From assembly GCF_020884795.1 (NCBI RefSeq), contig NZ_BBZF01000020.1, positions 102,812 to 166,811 of the forward strand: 64,000 nt of DNA, in the 5' to 3' direction. This DNA is from Micromonospora okii (GTDB lineage: Bacteria; Actinomycetota; Actinomycetes; Mycobacteriales; Micromonosporaceae). The position numbers were made by a program, and so were the translations under genes. The notes beneath the pieces were generated by a model, which worked only from the letters and a program-made list of their open reading frames with translations, made no database searches and had not been told where the DNA came from. How positions within the stretch are numbered: the stretch's first letter is position 1; each line of letters opens with the position of its first letter. Shown here piece by piece: positions 59,718 through 64,000 of this stretch.

Positions 59718-60422
59718 TCACCGCCCGGCCCCCGCTCCCCCGCCCACGGCGGCGTCGGAGGACGCCGGCCGCGCCGCCCGGCGCCGGCGTCGGCGCGGCG
59801 GCGGGACCAGTCCGGCCAGGTCACCGCCGGTGTCGTTGAGCCGCACCAGGAACGGTCGCAGCGGCGTGTACCGGATCGCGGTGACCGACGCCGGGTCCGC
59901 GACGATGCGCTGGAACAGATCGAGGTGTACGCCGAGCGCGTCCGCCACGATGGCCTTGATCACATCGCCGTGGCTGCACGCCAGCCAGACCGCCTCGGGG
60001 CCGTGCTCGGCGGTGACCCGCGCGTCCCAGGAGCGCACCGCCGCGACGGCCCGCGCCGACATGGCCGACATCGCCTCCCCCTCGGGGAAGACGACGGCGC
60101 TCGGGTGCTGCTGGACCACCGGCCACAGCGGCTCCTTGGCCAGCTTCTTGAGCGGCTGCCCCTCCCAGGCGCCGTAGCCGCACTCGATCAGGCCCTCGTC
60201 CACGACCGGCGTGGCCTGCGGCAGCGCCAGCTCCAGGGTCTGCCGGCAGCGGATCAGGGGGCTGGTCACCACGGCGGCGAGGGGCAGGCCGCGCAGCCGC
60301 TCGCCGACCGCCGTCGCCTGGGCGCGGCCGGTGTCGTCGAGCTCGACCGGCTGGCGGCCGGCGAGGCCACCGTCGGCGTTGGCGGTGGTGCGGCCGTGCC
60401 GCAGCAGGAGAAGAGTCGCCAC
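59718..60422 (-). CDS. Histidine phosphatase family protein (MSMEG_4193-like)
   Basis: 234 aa. RHG catalytic motif LLLLRHGRTTANADGGLAG at the N-terminus, SPLIRCRQTLELAL, GYGAWEGQPLKKL and the second catalytic His in WLACSHGDVIKAIV. A basic Arg/Ala C-terminal tail. Acts on an unidentified phospho-substrate. GTG 60422 is seven bases after TAGGCT (60430-60435). Member of the conserved mshC neighbourhood. Confidence 0.92.
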   Translation of the reverse strand: MATLLLLRHGRTTANADGGLAGRQPVELDDTGRAQATAVGERLRGLPLAAVVTSPLIRCRQTLELALPQATPVVDEGLIECGYGAWEGQPLKKLAKEPLWPVVQQHPSAVVFPEGEAMSAMSARAVAAVRSWDARVTAEHGPEAVWLACSHGDVIKAIVADALGVHLDLFQRIVADPASVTAIRYTPLRPFLVRLNDTGGDLAGLVPPPRRRRRRAARPASSDAAVGGGAGAGR

Positions 60423-60547
60423 GCCGCCCAGCCTATGGGGTGGGCGGCGCGGCGGGCCCGCTGCCCGTCGCCCCCGCGCGCCGCCCCCTCGGGGTGCGCC
60501 CCGCCGGGGGCGGCGGGGGTGATTGCCGGGGGGGCGGCGGGGTGATT

Positions 60548-60598
60548 GCAGGGGGCCCTTCCTATACCGAAAACGTTAAGAAGGGGCCCTTCCTTGCA
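60548..60598 (-). repeat. AAGGAAGGGCCCC-type intergenic repeat, copy 2 (terminator)
   Basis: On the minus strand reads AAGGAAGGGCCCCTTCTTAA then CGTTTTCGGTATAGGAAGGG, aligning with copy 1 at 47046. It begins four bases after the uppP stop, just as copy 1 begins a few bases after the permease stop. Likely a terminator for uppP. Confidence 0.78.
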
Positions 60599-60600
60599 CG

Positions 60601-61437
60601 TCAGGTGGCGGAGATCGTGCCGGTCATCAGCAGGGCGAGGACCAGGGTGCCCAGCGCGACCCGGTACAGCACGAAGACGTACAGGGTGTGGTGGGCGACG
60701 TAGCGCAGCAGCCAGGCGATGGCCGCGTACCCGATGACGAAGGCGATCACCGTGGCGACCACCATCTGCGCCCCGCTCGGCGCGGACGTGCCCGGCGCGG
60801 ACGGCTCGAAGACGTCCCCGACGCTGAAGATGCCGGACATCACGACGGCCGGGATGGCGAGCAGGAACGAGTACCGGGCCGCCGCCTCCCGGGTGAGGTT
60901 GAGCAGCAGGCCGGCGGTGAGCGTGCCGCCGGAGCGGGACACCCCGGGGATCAGCGCCATCGCCTGCGCGAAGCCCATCACGACGCCGTCGCGCAGCCGG
61001 AAGTTCGCCAGGGTGCGGTGCTGCCGCCCCCAGTACTCGGCGAAGGCCAGCACGAACGCGAAGACGATCAGCGTGGTGGCGACCAGCCACAGGTTGCGCC
61101 CGGCGGTGCGGATCTGGTCCTTGAACAGGAAACCGAAGAGCCCGATCGGGATCGAGCCGACGATGACGTACCAGCCCATCCGGTAGTCGAGGCTGGACCG
61201 CACCGAGCGGTCCCAGAGCCCGACGACCCAGGTCCGGGTGATCCGCCAGATGTCCTTGGCGAAGTAGATCAGCACGGCGGCCTCGGTGCCGAGCTGGGTG
61301 ACGGCGGTGAACGAGGCCCCGGCGTCGCGGCCGAAGAAGAGGGCCGAGGTGATCCGCATGTGGCCCGACGAGCTGACCGGGAGAAACTCGGTCAGGCCCT
61401 GGACGACGCCCAGGACGATGGCCTCGATCCAGGTCAC
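60601..61437 (-). CDS. uppP: Undecaprenyl-diphosphate phosphatase UppP
   Basis: 278 aa polytopic membrane enzyme recycling the lipid carrier for peptidoglycan synthesis. Signature GVVQGLTEFLPVSSSGHMRI (E(V)xxE region) and PGVSRSGGTLTAG, with about seven helices. Usually confers bacitracin tolerance. GTG 61437 overlaps the upstream oxidoreductase stop (GTGA). The name of the family (BacA) is equivalent. Confidence 0.97.
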   Translation of the reverse strand: MTWIEAIVLGVVQGLTEFLPVSSSGHMRITSALFFGRDAGASFTAVTQLGTEAAVLIYFAKDIWRITRTWVVGLWDRSVRSSLDYRMGWYVIVGSIPIGLFGFLFKDQIRTAGRNLWLVATTLIVFAFVLAFAEYWGRQHRTLANFRLRDGVVMGFAQAMALIPGVSRSGGTLTAGLLLNLTREAAARYSFLLAIPAVVMSGIFSVGDVFEPSAPGTSAPSGAQMVVATVIAFVIGYAAIAWLLRYVAHHTLYVFVLYRVALGTLVLALLMTGTISAT

Positions 61438-62486
61438 TCGCCGACTCCGGCCAGCTCCAGCGCCTCGGCCACGGTGCGCAGGGTCCGCACCCCGCTGTCC
61501 CGGTCGGCGACGAACAGCGTCACCGACAGGGTGGTGACGCCGGCGGCGGCGTACTCCCGCAGCCGGTCGGCGATGCGCTCCTTCGGGCCGAGCAGCGAGG
61601 TGCGGTCGATGAACTCGGTCGGCACGGCGGCGGCCGCGTCGCGCTGCCGCTTGGCCAGGTAGAGGTCCTGCACCTCGCGGGCGGCGTCGCCGTAGCCCAT
61701 TCGGGTGGCGAGCTGGTTGTAGAAGTTCTGCTTGCGGCTGCCCATGCCGCCGACGTAGAGGGCGGCGTACCAGCGGACCAGCTCGGCGCAGGAGGCGACG
61801 TCGTCGCCGACGACCACCGGCACCGTCGGCACCACGTCGAAGCCGGCCAGCTCCTTGCCGGCCCTGGCCCGGCCGGCGCGGACGGAGGCGAGCTGCTCCT
61901 GCGCGAACTCCGGGGAGTAGAAGACGGCCAGCCAGCCGTCGGCGATCTCCCCGGCCAGCTCCAGGTTCTTCGGGCCCACGGCGGCGAGGTAGATCGGGAC
62001 CTGCTCGCGCGGCGGCTGGAAGTTCAGGCGCAGCGCCTTGCCGGGGCCGTCGGGCAGCGGCAGGGTGTAGAACTCGCCGTCGTACGCGACGTCCTTGCGG
62101 CCGACGGCGAGCCGGACGATGTCGACGTACTCCCGGGTGCGGGCCAGTGGCTTGACGAAGCGCACCCCGTGCCAGCCCTCGGAGACCTGCGGGCCTGAGA
62201 CGCCCAGCCCGAGCCGGAACCGGCCGCCGGAGAGGGCGTCGATGCTGGCCGCCGTCATCGCGGTCATCGCCGGGGTGCGGGCGGGGATCTGCATCACCCC
62301 GCTGCCCACGTCGATCCGCTCGGTCTGCCCGGCCAGCCAGGCCAACATGCTCGGCGAGTCGGAGCCGTACGCCTCCGCCGCCCACACCACCGAGTACCCG
62401 AGGCGGTCGGCCTCCTGGGCGAACGCCAGGTGGTCGGCGGGTGTGCTCCACGCCGTCCGGTATCCGAGACTGAGCCCGAGTCGCAC
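61434..62486 (-). CDS. LLM-class F420-dependent oxidoreductase
   Basis: 350 aa luciferase-like monooxygenase fold. N-terminus LGLSLGYRTAWSTPADHLAFAQEADRLGYSVVWAAEAYG, then VGSGVMQIPARTPAMTAMTAASID, GRFRLGLGVSGPQVSEGWHG and PIYLAAVGPKNLELAGEIADGWL. The GLGVSGPQ and AEAYG motifs fit the F420-binding branch. Substrate unknown. GTG 62486 has GGGGGAGG five bases upstream. Upstream of and coupled to uppP. Confidence 0.92.
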   Translation of the reverse strand: MRLGLSLGYRTAWSTPADHLAFAQEADRLGYSVVWAAEAYGSDSPSMLAWLAGQTERIDVGSGVMQIPARTPAMTAMTAASIDALSGGRFRLGLGVSGPQVSEGWHGVRFVKPLARTREYVDIVRLAVGRKDVAYDGEFYTLPLPDGPGKALRLNFQPPREQVPIYLAAVGPKNLELAGEIADGWLAVFYSPEFAQEQLASVRAGRARAGKELAGFDVVPTVPVVVGDDVASCAELVRWYAALYVGGMGSRKQNFYNQLATRMGYGDAAREVQDLYLAKRQRDAAAAVPTEFIDRTSLLGPKERIADRLREYAAAGVTTLSVTLFVADRDSGVRTLRTVAEALELAGVGE

Positions 62487-62691
62487 TGGTCCTCCCCCAT
62501 CGGCCGCACCACAGGTCGCACCAGGTTACGCAACGCGGGCGGTGGGGCCGCCCCCGGTCGGTTGGCGAACGCGTCACACCGGGGCGCGGGGGGCGGCGGC
62601 GCGGCGGGGGCGGAAATCGGCGGCGCGGCGGGCGGCGGCGGGGCGCAGGAACTTGACGGAGGCGAGGATATCGGTGGCGGCGGGTTCGAAA

Positions 62692-62697
62692 TAAGGT
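62692..62697 (+). promoter_or_regulatory. -10 box TAAGGT, leaderless start for aldo/keto reductase
   Basis: TAAGGT, six bases, ATG 62704. Confidence 0.5.
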
Positions 62698-62703
62698 TCA
62701 CCC

Positions 62704-63675
62704 ATGCAACAGCGACCGCTCGGCCGAAGCGGGCTGGCGGTTTCCCGGCTCGCGCTCGGCACCATGACCTGGGGCCGGGACACCGACGCCGACGACGCTG
62801 CCGCCCAGCTCAAGAGCTACCTCGACGCGGGCGGCAACCTGGTGGACACCGCCGACGTGTACGGCGACGGGGACGCCGAGTCGGTCATCGGCTCCCTGCT
62901 GGGCGGCCTGGTCCCCCGCGACGAGCTGCTGCTCGCGACGAAGGCGGGGCTGCGGCCGGGCACCGGCCGACGCCGGGACAACTCCCGGGGTCACCTGCTG
63001 CGCACCCTGGACGCCTCGCTGCGCCGGCTCGGCACGGACCACGTCGACCTGTGGCAGGTCCACGGGTACGACCCGGACACGCCGCTGGAGGAGACCCTCG
63101 CGGCGCTGGACCACGCGGTGGCCAGCGGGCGGGTCCGCTACGTCGGGGTGTCGAACTTCTCCGGCTGGCAGACCGCCCGGGCGGCGGCGTGGCAGGCGGC
63201 CTGGCCGGGGCGGGCCCCGGTGGTGGCCGCGCAGGTGGAGTACTCGCTGCTGGAGCGGGGGGTGGAGCGGGAGGTGCTGCCGGCCTGCGAGGCGCTGGGG
63301 CTGGGCGTGCTGCCCTGGTCGCCGCTGGGGCGGGGGGTGCTCACCGGCAAGTACCGGCACGGGCGGCCGGCCGACTCGCGGGCCGCGTCGGCGCACTTCG
63401 AGGCGTTCGTGGCGACGTACCTGGAGCCGCGCTGCTCCAGCATCGTGGAGGCGGTGGCCACGGCCGCGGGCGGGCTCGGGGTGTCGCCGCTGGAGGTGGC
63501 GCTGGCCTGGATCAGGGACCGGCCCGGGGTGACGGCCCCGATCCTCGGCGCCCGCACGGTCGGGCAACTGCTCGGCGCGCTCCAGGTGGAGCGGATGTCC
63601 CTGCCGGACGAGATCGTCATCGCCCTCGACGACGTGTCGGCCGTCCCGGTGGGCTATCCCGAGCGGGACGGCTGA
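62704..63675 (+). CDS. Aldo/keto reductase
   Basis: 323 aa NADPH-dependent reductase. Starts MQQRPLGRSGLAVSRLALGTMTWG; catalytic tetrad regions NLVDTADVYGDGDAESVIG (Asp, Tyr), LLATKAGLRPG (Lys) and DLWQVHGYDPDTPLEETLAAL (His); VRYVGVSNFSGWQ and the cofactor loop ILGARTVGQLLGAL. Broad aldehyde/ketone substrates. No operon partner; divergent from the F420 oxidoreductase. Confidence 0.95.
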   Translation: MQQRPLGRSGLAVSRLALGTMTWGRDTDADDAAAQLKSYLDAGGNLVDTADVYGDGDAESVIGSLLGGLVPRDELLLATKAGLRPGTGRRRDNSRGHLLRTLDASLRRLGTDHVDLWQVHGYDPDTPLEETLAALDHAVASGRVRYVGVSNFSGWQTARAAAWQAAWPGRAPVVAAQVEYSLLERGVEREVLPACEALGLGVLPWSPLGRGVLTGKYRHGRPADSRAASAHFEAFVATYLEPRCSSIVEAVATAAGGLGVSPLEVALAWIRDRPGVTAPILGARTVGQLLGALQVERMSLPDEIVIALDDVSAVPVGYPERDG

Positions 63676-63820
63676 GCCCGACCGCCGGGCGGAAAGGGCG
63701 AAGTCGGGCGGAGTCGGCGGGTCCGGGCGGAACCGGGGTGGTCCGGGCCGGGCGGCGGGCGGCGGCGGTCACCCCGGGAGGGGGTGGCGGACGGTGGCCC
63801 GGCTGGGCAGCATGGAACGT

Positions 63821-64000
63821 ATGGACTACGAATACGCGCCGCTGCGGCTGCCCTCGAACGTCGACCGGCTCACCGCCGCGGCGCAGTTGGCGATCCAGGC
63901 GGAGTTCTCCGGGTGGGAGCTGGCCCGGGTGCGGCTGTACCGGGACGGCACGCGGCAGGTCATGCTGCGCCGCCGGGTGGTCAACCAGCCGCAGCCCGGC
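63821..64000 (+). CDS. DUF5703-like protein, partial
   Basis: First 60 codons of a gene cut by the right window edge: MDYEYAPLRLPSNVDRLTAA, then AAQLAIQAEFSGWELARVRL and RQVMLRRRVVNQ. Matches the short DUF5703 family of actinobacteria (about 60-65 aa), so almost all of it may be present. ATG 63812, three codons upstream in frame, is an alternative start. Confidence 0.8.
   Translation, partial: MDYEYAPLRLPSNVDRLTAAAQLAIQAEFSGWELARVRLYRDGTRQVMLRRRVVNQPQPG

Overview
The window looks like chromosomal DNA from a Micromonospora-like actinomycete. It is very GC-rich with strong G/C bias at third codon positions. It carries a complete Pup-proteasome locus, mycothiol synthesis (mshC), an F420-type LLM oxidoreductase and other actinobacterial core genes (TrmI, DUF3866, DUF3090, SCO1664 family). 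Two intergenic repeats have a form I associate, from memory, with Micromonosporaceae. I see no rRNA, tRNA, CRISPR array, intact insertion sequence or prophage.

Layout. (1) 1-6.35 kb: a minus-strand sugar-uptake/catabolic operon (M20 amidohydrolase, Gfo/Idh/MocA oxidoreductase, lipoprotein binding protein, two ABC permeases, the last cut by the window edge) with a divergent metal-dependent hydrolase. (2) 6.4-9.1 kb: a Tat-exported PhoD-like phosphatase divergent from a lipid/diacylglycerol kinase-like gene. (3) 9.2-17 kb: an exoenzyme block with six secreted products: snapalysin-type protease, GH18 chitinase, M23 endopeptidase, N-acetylmuramoyl-alanine amidase, DUF1906 glycosidase-like protein and a beta-propeller-like protein. 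The amidase and DUF1906 proteins share a C-terminal domain. (4) 17.3-22.7 kb: an AfsR-like NB-ARC/TPR regulator, a non-coding tandem-repeat element framed by inverted repeats, a DUF6461-like gene and a second lipid-kinase-like gene.

(5) 22.8-37.4 kb: tatC-tatA, pafC-pafB, CDF transporter, DUF3866, pafA, prcA-prcB, an endonuclease VII-like gene, pup, dop, arc and a ferredoxin. Arc (ATPase) feeds pupylated proteins into the PrcA/PrcB core, PafA ligates Pup and Dop deamidates/removes it; PafBC is a WYL regulator pair linked to DNA-damage responses in mycobacteria. (6) 37.4-47 kb: TrmI, M50 protease, RecB-like nuclease, a NarL-type two-component system and a MacB-like ABC exporter. (7) 47-51.1 kb: HAD hydrolase, zinc metallopeptidase, cation exchanger and a small degenerate, less GC-biased patch. 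(8) 51.1-64 kb: metH, PAC2, GntR, mshC, SCO1664 family, DUF3090, histidine phosphatase, uppP, F420 oxidoreductase, aldo/keto reductase and a partial DUF5703-like gene.

Two architectural themes stand out. Many genes begin 6-9 bases after a TANNNT box, the arrangement expected for leaderless mRNAs. Many convergent or operon ends carry long GC-rich hairpins. The least explained objects are the 15-bp repeat element at about 20.0-20.46 kb, an 18-codon minicistron stitched by stop/start overlaps between the ABC ATPase and permease genes, and the endonuclease VII-like gene inside the proteasome operon.
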